Source of the DNA: Apus apus
Lineage: Eukaryota; Chordata; Aves; Apodiformes; Apodidae
Length of the DNA: 64,000 bases
NCBI RefSeq assembly: GCF_020740795.1
Contig: NC_067285.1
Span: forward strand, 14,252,001 to 14,316,000
Direction of reading: 5' to 3'
The stretch's first letter is position 1. The number at the start of each line of letters is the position of its first letter. Under the pieces are notes generated by a model. That model searched no databases. It saw only the letters and a list, made by a program, of their open reading frames with translations, and had not been told where the DNA came from. Of this stretch, positions 48,101 to 60,100 are shown piece by piece. The position numbers and the translations under genes were made by a program.

Positions 48101-51100
48101 CCCTGGCTGTATTTAGACCCCATTCTGCTCACTGTGCCCCCCCTTAATCAATGGCTTCTCCCTACCCTCTGGCAAGCCACACAACCCCTGCCAGCAGCAG
48201 CCAGCATCCCCAGACCCCACTGCAACTGAGGGGCTGTAGCCCCACAGCAGGTGCCTCCCTTCATGGGGTGGATCAGTCCCTGCCCCTCCATACTCACTTT
48301 TTCTCCCAGGGGGTATCAGCTGGGATCAGACTCACCAAGGGGCCAAGCACACCAGGTGCAGGGGCACTAAGGGACTTTGTGCAGCTCGGCGCTCAATCCC
48401 TGCTCAGCCCCTTTCACCCCCCCATCACACCTCCATCTCCAAACCTTTGGAGGTTTGAGCTTTGAGCAACAACCCCCCAGCACTTAAACGAGTGCCAGGA
48501 GGTCCTGCTGCCCGAAGTCAGCTCCAAAGCCTATCTTGCCACTGTGCATCCTGTGGGAGAGGCTCTGGGGAGCTGGAGAGGGCAAAAATCATCCTGGCAG
48601 CAGGCGAGAGCAGAGATGGGTGCAGAGCCCATCGGATCGGACCCCTCTGGGGTAGGACTGATCCTTGAGAGCCCCAGACCCAGGGCAGGGGAACGGTGAA
48701 GGCATCCCCTTCCCAAGGGAGGGCAACGGCAGAGGGCAGGCAGCAGCACCGCCAGGGACACACACACACAAAGGCAAGAAGAAGCACTTGCTTTCGCTGA
48801 GCGAGGGGATGGATTTGGGCCGGCAGCAGGGCAGCAGTTTGAGGAATCGCTGCTTCAGCGCTTTTTTAGTTTGGCCTGGCGGGTTGCCTGGAAGAAAGAA
48901 GGAGTCACCAAGCAGAAGAAGAGTTAAAAGAGAAGCGGCCCCTGGACCCCGCGGGCAGGAGGTTTATGCACCCAGCATGGGGCAAGTGGGGCCAGAGGCA
49001 GCACATGCAGTACGAGGAGCAGGAAGGCAAAGCCCAGCCCAGGCTCTGCTTGGCCTTTCCACTTCATCCCAGGACAAACCCGGCACTGGAGTTTCCCTCT
49101 TTGGGAAGGATGGGGAGGGCAAAGGGGGAACCCTGCAGGGCTACCCCCACCCAGCACCTCTACACTCTCCACTGGAGCATGCTGGGGTGTGCTGGAGACA
49201 CCCAGCAGCCCAGAGACCCAGGAGGTGGCAGGGCTGGACTCTGCCTTGAGGCGAAATACCTGCTCCTTGGGGACCCAACCCTCCCCACGGGGCTATGTGG
49301 GGAGGCAGGGAAGGAGAGAGCCCAAGAAACAGTCTGTGGCCAAGCTGGGACCTTGCATCCTCCCCAGAGCTAGAGGCCGGGTTTGATCCTGCCGGCACCC
49401 GACGGCGGAGCACGAAGCATGCCCCCCCAACCCAGCCATGCAGCCCGGACTGCGGCATGCACCCCAGCATGGCACCAGGATCTGAGCCCAGGAACCTGCT
49501 TTGAGACAGCCAGAAGGGGAACGGGGCTCAGGACTTTGCCTTGGACAGGCTATGGGGCAGGGTGAGGGGCTCCCCATGTCAGCCCGACCCACAGCCGTTG
49601 CTTCCAAGGGGCCCTGTATCAATAGCAGGTCCCCTCACTGCACAGACCCCTTTGCCACCCCTATTCCCCCCATCCTGACCCCGATGGCTTTGCTCAGCCC
49701 CATCTCTCCCAGCTGGCACTGCCCCATGGCAGCAGACCCGCTTCCTCCCTTCCCGCGGGGCCCCACAGTGCCTCAAGCCAGCAAACAGCACAGGACTAAC
49801 ACCACAGGCAGGGAGGGGAGGAAGAGGAAGGGATGAAGGTGAAGCTGGGCACCAACCCCCAAAGGGAGGCAGGCAGCAGTGTTGGGCACCAATGGGACGA
49901 AAGGTGCAAAGTCCCTTTGGAGCTCCACTGACACCAGATTTGTTTCCAGCACCCTGGGGATCTAGCAGCAGACATGACACCTACAAGTCCTGAGCTCTGG
50001 TTTTGGGGATTTTTCTCTAGGGGGCTAGCAGAGGGGGCTTCTCTGGCAGTTTTGTCAGCCTTGTGGGGCTGAGCTGAGCCCCAGGTACTGGGGAAATGGT
50101 GTTGTGTGGTACACAGCTCCAGGATAAGAACATGGATCTGCATCCAGCAGCCCCTGCTAGGCAGGTGGGTCCCCAAGTGCCCACAGGTAAAACTTGAGAC
50201 CCTTTGACCTTACACCAAGGCAGCTGGCTGGGACAGGCAGTTCCATCACTCAGGAACAATGGAGAACAGCTCCAGATCATTGTCACACAGTGTCACTCAG
50301 AGAGGGCAAAATTCTCCCCAGGGAATTGGCATCCACAGCAGGGTGCCAGTGACATGCAAATGAGTAGGGATGTACAAATGGGGTGACTGAGCACAGGTGA
50401 GGGCCAGGATCTTGGCCCTGGCAGGACAGCACAGCCTGGCTCCTGTCTTCTCTGGGGTTTGCAAGAAGATGAGGAAAGAGGTTTTTTCCTTCCTAGAAGC
50501 AGGCATCAGTTGTGCAGAAAACATTATTCTGGCCCAACTACTTTTCCAGGGCTTGAGTTTGCAGAGAGAAGGGGAAATTGCACCTTTCAGCCTTCCAAGG
50601 ATGCTCTGTGGCCAGGTCCCTCTGGCACAGCTGAGCTGTGGGAACAGACCTGGGAGGCAGGAGTAGCCCCTTCGCTCAGGGGCAAGGGATGGAGTGAGCA
50701 AAGCAACACCCAATGCCAGGGTGATGGACTAGGGGAGGGAGCAGGGCAGGAAGGAAACCACACAGCGAGAGAGATGCAACAGAGAGTAAACTGTGGTTGG
50801 ACTCACAGGGGCAGCAGGTATAGGCACGTGCAGTAGGTCAGGTCAGGTGCAAGCTACACTTTAGTTTGTTATAAAGAAGGAAAAAGAAAAAAAAAAAAAG
50901 AAAATGGGCGTTTTCTTAATGAGGAAACCTAAGAGGGCCCAATTCCAGGGGCCCCTGGGGCAGTGGAGGGAACACATTCAGCACATGCAGCTCAACAACA
51001 GGAGAAGGATGACCAGGGCTGGGGTTTTGCTGTCCTGGCTTTAGTGCACCCAAAGACTCCTCTGGGGATGACACACTTGCCCCTTTCTGTCCCCAGGACT

Positions 51101-54100
51101 GAAACCATGAGCAAGTCTGGGGGCTCACTGAGCTCCCCCTTGCTGGGAAACAGCTCTGCCCAAAGACAGGGAGCAGAGCCCAGCCATGTGCTGCCCTGCT
51201 GGGCACACAGGATGTCCACAGCACAAAGTCTTGTCTCTGCCAGCAATACCTCCTTTTTCAGATGTGGTCTGCCCACCACCCCTCTGCAAGAGCCATCAAG
51301 TGCCTGCCGCCCAACACTCCAACAGAAAGGGCTGGCAGTGTTTTATCTGCAGCAGAAGGTCTGCCAGGTTAAGCAGCTTGTCACTTCCCATGCATCACTC
51401 CATAGCCCAGCAACTTTGAAACATACACACACACACACACAAACCAAGACTCCATCCTTGGCCAGCAACAAAAGGAGAAGGGATTTCCCACCCCTCACAA
51501 CCTGCACTAGCTGTTGAAATAAATCTCAGAGGTTTCTGAACACTGTCTCTGAAGGGACCCACAGTGGGTAGATCTCTGACCCCAGCAGTGACCATCAGTA
51601 GGACAGCTGTTGACCACTTTGTACTGAGTCACCAGCAGCCGATGTCCTTGGGGACTGGATCCAGCCAGTGCCACCATGTCAGAAGAAAATATGCTGCTGG
51701 GCTGCCATCCCCCTTCCTTGGGAGGACCCTAGCCTGGGCTGCTCTGTATCTTCCCCAGAGAGAAAGCAGGAGCCAGGCCTAACCAGGTCTCTTGGCCTCC
51801 CCACAGAACCAGTGCCCTCTCAGTGACATTTGGCTGAGGAGACCAACCCACCCCTTCCACAGCACCCTGCTGCTAGAAAAATACCCACAATAACAAACCA
51901 ACAGGCAGTGCCAAAACTGCCCCCTCACTCTCAGTAACCCATCAATAAATCCATCATCAGAATGGGTGGTAGATGTGCATCGCATGGTGGGGAGAGCCTC
52001 CCGAGCATCCCCAGCTCAGCATCCAGGCACAGCGCTGCTCCAGGATATGAGCAGTGCACAGCCATGGTGTGGGTCTTGCAGTTCCCACAGCCCCTGCTTC
52101 ACCCTGTGGGGCAACATGAAGTCAGTGGGGAGGTCAGGAGGAGCTGGTGCCCCAGGGACAATCTGCCCCAGCACCCTGCCCTAGGAGCAGATTTTGGGCA
52201 ATGGAAGGCAAGTAGACAACGGGATCCTCTGCCTTTTTAGATAGCCTGGCTGGGAAGCAGGAAGGTGAACCCCAGCCAGGGTAGGGGGACAGACCTGAAA
52301 CAGGGGCAGGACAGGCCCATGGGAGCACAGGAAAGGGGTCAGCAGTTTACAGAAGATGTCTTTTTTCAGTAAAAGAGCCTCCACCTCCTTCCAGAGCATC
52401 ACCTTTTCCCAGGAGACAAGAGGCACATCCGCAAGCTCCCCTCGCCAGGCCACAGCTCTGGGTCCATCTAAGCAGCAATGCTGAGCTCAGTTGCGCCTAC
52501 AACCTGTGGCTCACAAGTATCCCTGTGCGGGACTCAGCTCTGAGCAGGGTCTTCCACCCCCCAGCTCTGCTTTCCCTCCACAGTGCCCAGGGTCAGGCAG
52601 TGCCACCTTCCTCTCAGAGGTACCACAGCTCTCTGGGGTCTGCCAGGAAGGCTATCAGCAGGATGAGACAGCGAGTTACCCCAGCCATTCCGGGAGGGGT
52701 GGGGCGGTCAGGATGTGTCTTGCCAGCAGCAGCTCTGCAAATGACCCTCATCAGTCAGCAGGGACAGAGCCGAGTGTGACAGTGGCCAAGGTGCCTGCAA
52801 GCAGCCGCTAGGGCCAGACAGTCATCTATTAGGGGAATGAAATCAGAGCTGGCACCTCCCAAAACAGGGGACAGATGGAAAGACCCTGTCCTGGGGGTCC
52901 TGGGTGCCCCCACAGGGGCAGCCTCAGCCTGGACACCCAGAGCCATCAGGGCAGGAGCTGGGAGCAGCAAAGCTGCAGTTCATGGCATAGCAGAGACTCA
53001 GAACGGGGATGTTTCCTGGTGCCAGAGAGGGGATGACGGCCGTGTGAACCCCGTGCCAAGCAGGCCCTGAAGGGAGATGAGGGCATGGGCCAGGAGGGGC
53101 TGCAGAGCAGAGCTCACAGCAGTGCTGTCCCCATTCCCATCGCCAGCCTGCGACAGTGCTTGCAGACAGCCTGGCTGTGCCCAGAGGAGATACTGGCAGA
53201 ATAATAATCTCACACAAAATGTTGAAAGCAGGGAATGGGATGGGATACAGGTGTCAAGGAGCACTGGAGCTCAGAGGATCCCCAAATGGAGCAGGTAAGG
53301 CTGGGGTACTGGGACAGCCATGTGCATTGCACTGTTGCAAAGCCCACACATGGGGACACACCTTGCCATGACCCCATCACCACCTCCATGGCAGGGACAC
53401 CTCTGCCAGCAGGAACCAGTACATCTAAGGTCCCAGAGGAGCTACCAAAGAAGTGCCCCAGCAAAGCAGCAGCTTCTGTTAGCTGCAGGCAGTGTGTCCT
53501 CTAAGACAGCTGGTGCTCTGCATTACCCAGATGCCATCTGTAGCCTCCCCAGTAAAGCACAGGGACAAAGCCTGGACATGCCTCAAACACAGATCCCAGG
53601 CAGCTCAGACATCAGGGGTTTGAACGAGCTTCGTGAGCACAGCACCCTTCTCCCCTCCCTGTGTTCAACCACTAATTGCTCTTCTTATCAATCCTGTCTG
53701 TACATCCTCTCATTCCAAGATCTGCATGCCTAGGATGCAATCTGCAGCCCCTTCATCTCACAGTATCCCCAGCGCCAGGCAGGAAGCAGAGAGGATGGGG
53801 GCAAACAAACTCCAAATGGCACTCAAAGTCTGTTGGCAGTCCCTGTCTGAGCTAGGAGAGCCAAGGAAGGCAGCCAAATGAGACAAGGCAGCAGCAGCCT
53901 ACAGCTCTCTGCACTGCCACCCTTGCCAGCCACAACCAACAGGTCCTGCATCCTTCACTCTGACATGTTCTGGGTCCTCTTGCCTGGCCACATCCAACCC
54001 TGTCCTCAGCACCCACCTGCCCATCCAGGGAGCTCAGCACCCATGGCAGCCCTTATCCTCCCCAGTCCTGGCAGAGCCACACAGGGAGGGCAAAGGGACC

Positions 54101-57100
54101 GAGGCCTCCAGCCTCTTTTAGCCAGGCTCTCCTCATAGCCACCAATTCCTGAGACAGTGGGGAAAGCTTTCCCCTGTACGATGCCATGCCCCACATCCAG
54201 CTCCCCCTTGTCTCCCCAGCCCTCTTCCCCATCACCTGACAAAGCCCAGCACTTTGCATCCCAATGCCCTCAGACTCCAACAACCCCAGACAGCTCCAGT
54301 CCACCAGCACTCCACACATCACTGCACCCCAATGCCTCCAGATCCAGATATCCCCCACTCTAATGCTCTCAGACATGCCATCTGTCTAGCATCTTGCACC
54401 TCAACATTCCACATTCCTGAGTCCTCAGATACCCCAAACATCCTGGATATCCCTGCAGCCCAGAGCCCCCCCAAGCACCCAAATACTCCCAAAGAGCCCC
54501 ACACCCTAGACACCCTCACCTCCCCAGCTGCCAACACCCTAATGCCACCAGACACCCTAGACACCCTCCCACACTCTAGTGCTTCCCCAAATGCCCCAAA
54601 ACACACTAATCCTTCTAAACCTCCCCTAAGCACCCTGCAGCCCCTGAGACAGGAGGTGCAACCCCATCCCCTTCCCTATTGCACATTCCCTGGGCAGGTC
54701 GATGATGCCCAGGGCATGGAGTAGCTTGAGGCTGGAGATGAGCAGCAGGATGATGCCCACTGTTTGCAGCCCCTGCGGGTCCCAGCATGTCCCAGCAACC
54801 AACATCCCCAAGACACACAGCCCTAGCAGGCAGCTCTGGCAGCAACAGACCAAGTAAGGAAGAAGAGGGGAAGGTATAGGAGGAGAGACCTGCCTTGGCC
54901 CTCCCTCTTCCCGCCCCAAAACCTTCTGATATCCCTTGGGGCACCCAGGCTGCAGGGGAGGAAGAAGCCCAGGCATCTGCCCAAGGGACTTAGGGGTCAG
55001 CTCCCACCCTTGCACTTAGACTGCCTGGCACGGGCACCTCACAGCACTGAAAACTGCAGAGGTCTGCGGAGCTGGCACAAATGGGTGTGTGGAGGAGGCT
55101 TGGCTGCCCCTGACTCCCACCCCAACACCAGCGCGTGGTGGCATCAACCCTCGAGCTGCGCCACATGCAGGGACCCTTGAGCTCACCGCTCACTGCCTCC
55201 TGGGACACTGCTGCCACCCAGGGACCAGCCCTGCCCAGGACAGACCCTCTGTCCCATCCCAAACCACCAAACCTGCTCACCCAGCAGTGCCCCAACCTGG
55301 CGTGCACACACTGCACAGCACGAGGAACTCCCTGCCTTGGAGTTCACCCTTGCCTACTGATCACCTTGATGGACACTTGCCACCCTCATCTCTTCCCTCT
55401 TCACCTTTTGGGGGAACATCCATACCTCTCCACACCAGCAGGTCAGTCATAGTCACATGCAGGATCTGCAGTACCTGGAGGAGTCAAAGCTGGCAGCTTC
55501 CATGGTTGCTGGAGGGGAATGTGCTCCACTCCTCTGCCTGGAGGAAGGGCAGCATGGCAGGGCTGCCAGCCAGGGTAGGGTCTCCCCAAAGCCTTCCCTT
55601 GTGGGCAGCAGGGCAGAGATCCCAGCCTGGCAGCTGCCATTATTAGGAAGTCTCTGAGCTGGTTTTCTATACATCTCTCACCTAAAAGCTGCTTCTGATG
55701 TGGCCACCCTCTGCCCCAGCAAGTCCCAGTGCAAGTCCCCGGTCTGTGGGGAATGAGACATTCCCCTGCATCCCTGGGAGGGGATGCTGCAGCCAAGCAT
55801 GGAGGGTGGAAAGGACCTCCTGCTGCCTGCACTTCAGGGACCACAAACCCACAGAGCCCTGGTCAGGGCACCTCTACTCCAACCTGTGTCCAATCCTGTG
55901 GTCTAATCCTGCCCTTCACAGTGGAGACTTGAAGGACACCCTGTTGAGCTATCTCCAGCACCCTACAGCCCAACAGAACCCTGTGCTAGAGAGCCTCAGG
56001 ATGGCTCCAAGCCAAACTTCCATTGGACTCTCTAACAGAAGAGCAGGACTGCAAAGAAAGGCTGTCCCAACTGGCTTCCTTGCTTTCTAGCTTTATTGCT
56101 TTTTCTCCAGCCTGTGATTTTCTCATCTCCCCGTGGCAGAGTGATCTCCCTGCCCTTCCATCTGCTGGCTCAGAGCCCACCTCCAGGGCAGGATGAAGCA
56201 AAGTGGGGTCCCTGCTCCATGTTCAGCTGGGTCCCCTTGCTCCCTTCTCCAAGTACATCAGCAACAGAAAGAGCAAGCCAGGCCAGAGGGAATTGAGAGG
56301 AAAGCAGTGTGAAAAGTGATTAACATGAGGCCGGAGGGAGAAGAGATTCAACAAGCTAATTACATCTGGCTGGGCTGAGCAGGATGTGACACCACAGTGG
56401 CAGAGCCAGCAGGGCACATGCTGCAGGTGCTGCAGTCTTTGGGGAGCTCAGTGCTGGGAGACCTGCCTTGTCCTGGCCCCAGCTATGGGGTCACAGCCAA
56501 TGGGACCGTGGGGCAAGCCCCTTCTGCCCAAGCTTCACCCTCTTCAGGCAGGGTGAGACAGCACAGCCCACCCTGTATCCACAGAAATGACCAAGGCTGG
56601 TGTCCCAGGGTGTGGAGCATGTGGAAGACACTCTACAGAAGGGAGTGTAGGGTCCCTAGGAGACCTTCTTCAAGACCCCAGTGCTGGTGGGATGCAGCCC
56701 CACCGCAGTATGCCTGACAGTGCTGGGACCCAAACTCAGAGCCTGGCCATGGCTACCATACAACTCGGCCCTGCAACCCTCCCCCTCCTGCTTTGCAAGC
56801 ACCCACTCTGAGGGAGCAGCTCTTTGCCGATTCAGCCACCAGACCCCGTCCAGCTCTAAAGCCAGCTAAAAAACCTGCCAGCCCTTGGCAAAGGAAAGGC
56901 AAGGGTAAAACCCACTGCACACAGGGAAATCTTTGGTGCACCCCCACCCAGAAAACTCCAAACTTCAACCTGGAGCACCCGCAACTGTCTCAGGCTGGAT
57001 TTTGGTGCTCCACGATCTACCCCCTGTGCAGCCAGCTTGCCTTGGCTTCTCAGGTCTGTCAGACCAGCCAAGCTGGATGGTACCCTGAGCCTGGGGAACC

Positions 57101-60100
57101 CTGGCACTGTGCCCCAAAGGGCTGATACCTCCTACAGCCAAGACACTGTGCTTCTGCTGGTTCCTAGAAAGCAGGAGGAAAGCGGGGCCTTGCTCTTGCC
57201 AGCACTGTGGGGATAGTCTCCGGAGGGATCCTCACCCTGAGCCAGGCACCAGGAGGTAGCCACGCTTCTTCCTGCCACCACCCTCCTACCTGGCATCCTT
57301 TGGGGTGCTGGTGGCACCCAGGCAGGCTACTGCTCTCTCCCCTTTCTCCCTAGATTCTGGAGGGGTTTGGCACCCTCCGCAACCTTGCTTCCACCTCTGC
57401 ATCTTCAGCTCTGGGGCAACAGCAGCAGCCCCCAGGGAAGGCAGGTACCAGCACACCCTATATTGAGGGCTCTCCAAAACACAGTCAATCCTACCTGTCC
57501 CATGCACAGATCCTGACCCAGCCAAGGCAGGGACAGCCCTGCCATCCCTGGGCAGACACCAGTTATCCTATCCGATAGCAATCTGCAGCTTCATCTAATA
57601 TTCATTCCCGGGCGGCTCTCCCTCCTTTTACCTCCCGCCTACTTCTCCTCCCAGCCAGGACCAATTGCTCTCCGCTGAATTATTGATGCTGCGCTTCAGG
57701 AGCCAAAATCAATAGTGTTTCTTTTTGCCTGCCCCCTCCTGAGTACTTAGACAAAGCAGGCTCTTGTCAGGGGTTTGGGAGCCCCCAGGCAGCTTGACAG
57801 TGCATATGCAGCTTCACCAGGACAGATGTTTGGGGCTGGGGACAGGCACAGTGGCACACAGTGGAGGGGGGGGGTGACATGGCCCACCAGTGATTACCAG
57901 CTGGTAAACAACGCCAGCTCCAGTATCGATCACGCCTAGAACTCCTGGAGCACAGCACACCCATGGGAAATACTCTTCTGCTGCTTCCAGACAGCAGCTC
58001 TGGCTGCGCAAGATCTGAGGGGTGACAGCGCCAAAGGGACAGGCCAAGGGGTGCAGAAGACTACCATTGCTCCCCTTCAGGTTCAGAGGAGTGCCAGCTC
58101 TGAATGGAGGATGGGTTGCTCAGGGCCTCATCCAGCTGAGTTTGGGAACCCACAAAGCTTTGAGTTCTCCTCTGTTGCCCCTGTCTCCTCCGTGGTCCTC
58201 CAGGGCAAACGGAGTCTCATTTCAAATGCTCCCATCAAACCCTTACCCAGGGATAAGGCATTTTTCCAGTGTCCTCTGGAGATGCTCCATCCCCAGCCCA
58301 CAACTGGTGGCACAGACCTTTCCCAGGATACCACCAGCATGGCCTAGGCAGAGGGACAGCCACAGGCAGGGGACAGGCAGGGATTGCACAGGGCAAGGCA
58401 AGTGCAGCAGGCAGTATCGATGGCTCTGGAGTGGGTGGTGGGACCCGTGTCCATTAGCAGAACTGAGCCATTAGTGTATGGTTTCAGGCTCTCTGCGGTC
58501 TCTGGGCTGTCACTGCTGGCCCAGGCATGGCTGGTAAACAACCCTCCGAGGGGACTCAGCACTTCCCAACCCCAGACACTGCCTGGGACCTTCCCCAGAG
58601 AGCAAAGTCTCCTACCTGCTGCCTCCTGAGCCAAAGGGGGGTGACCCATGCAACAGCATCTCAGCCCCATCTCAACACCCAGTCACTCACCCACAGGACT
58701 CCCCGTACAGCACTCAGGGCTCTGCTCAACCTCAGCTTATTTCTGCCCCTTGAGCAACATGTTTCCCTTCCTCCAGGCACCTTTTGGTGATGGGAGAAAT
58801 TGTTGTCAATTAGGAGCACCTGGATCCCTCTTCCACCACCACAGCTGGGGTGAAGCTTCAGCCAGGCTGGAGCGACCCACAGCTCCCCAGTGTGAGGATG
58901 CAGGTGGAGGGGGACAGGACAGGCTTCGTCTCTGCACACTGCACAGGGACACCATGTCCTCCTGGGGACAAGGGAGGACTGTTGGCAAGACCTCTCCTCC
59001 ATAGGAGACAGCCATGTCACCATCCATCCCAGTTGCCTCTAGAGGGGTGCTGGGTAATGGGAACCAGTCTGGACACAAGACACAACATCTCTAACCTCCC
59101 GCTCTGTCCCAGACTGGAGTAAAGTCACTTGCAGATTGGCAAGGAGTGTGCCCCAAGGGATGGAGGAGCATGGTCCCAGAGAGGAGCAGTCACCACAAGC
59201 CAAGAAGTGGCCCCTGCCTTGTCCTGCAACCCTTAGCAGGATTGCTACTGGGCTCTGGGGGGTCTCTGCCTCCCCCGTCTCCACCATGCTGGGAGTCAGT
59301 GTGCTGCAGAGCAGCCACAATCAATGCCACCAGCTTTGGTCCAAAGATTCATACAGCTGCACAGGGAAGCAAAAGCACAGGGAAGAGGGGAAAGCGGGGT
59401 CTGAGGGAGTCACCCACCAAATCACCATCGGAACTGGGGAAGGGGGGTCCAATCTGGGCACAGTGTGGCTCTCACCAGGGCTCACAGGCAGGATGCTCAG
59501 TCTCTGCCTCAGTTTCTCTCCCAACACAATCCACCTAGGAGCACTGTTGCTGGAGCACAGGGACAAAGCAAGCAGTTAAGCAGCAACAAAAGCTTCCACC
59601 CACCATCCTTTCTTGTCCTGCAAACAGGTTCACAGGGTCAGAGGGAGAGATCTCCCTATCAGCCCCCTCCCTCCCCATCCACAGGCAGAGCCGACCTGCA
59701 GGTGCAGCCCAGGGATGCTGCCAAGGAGTGCCCTGGCATCATTCATGGAGAAGAGTCAGAATTCACCCCCACACCTAGTCTGTGCAACAGCTAGTGCTGC
59801 AAAATCAAAGCGGAACATCTTAGGGCACCAGTGGACCAGGCAAACTCCTGTCACCTCCTCACCCTGTGCTTGTCCCAGTGCCTGGGGCTGGCCAGGCTGC
59901 GACATCCTTCAGATGGGTGAACCCCATCACCCCTGGGAGTGCACGGAGCACCCATCCAAGCAGTCCTGACATCCCTCCCACCACACACAGATTCTCCCAA
60001 GAGGATCTCAGCTCCACTGAGCGTGACCCACACATGCCACTCTAGCACCTTGCACACCCCGTGTCTTCCCACCCTGCAAGGGCCATGGAGGTGGCTCTGG

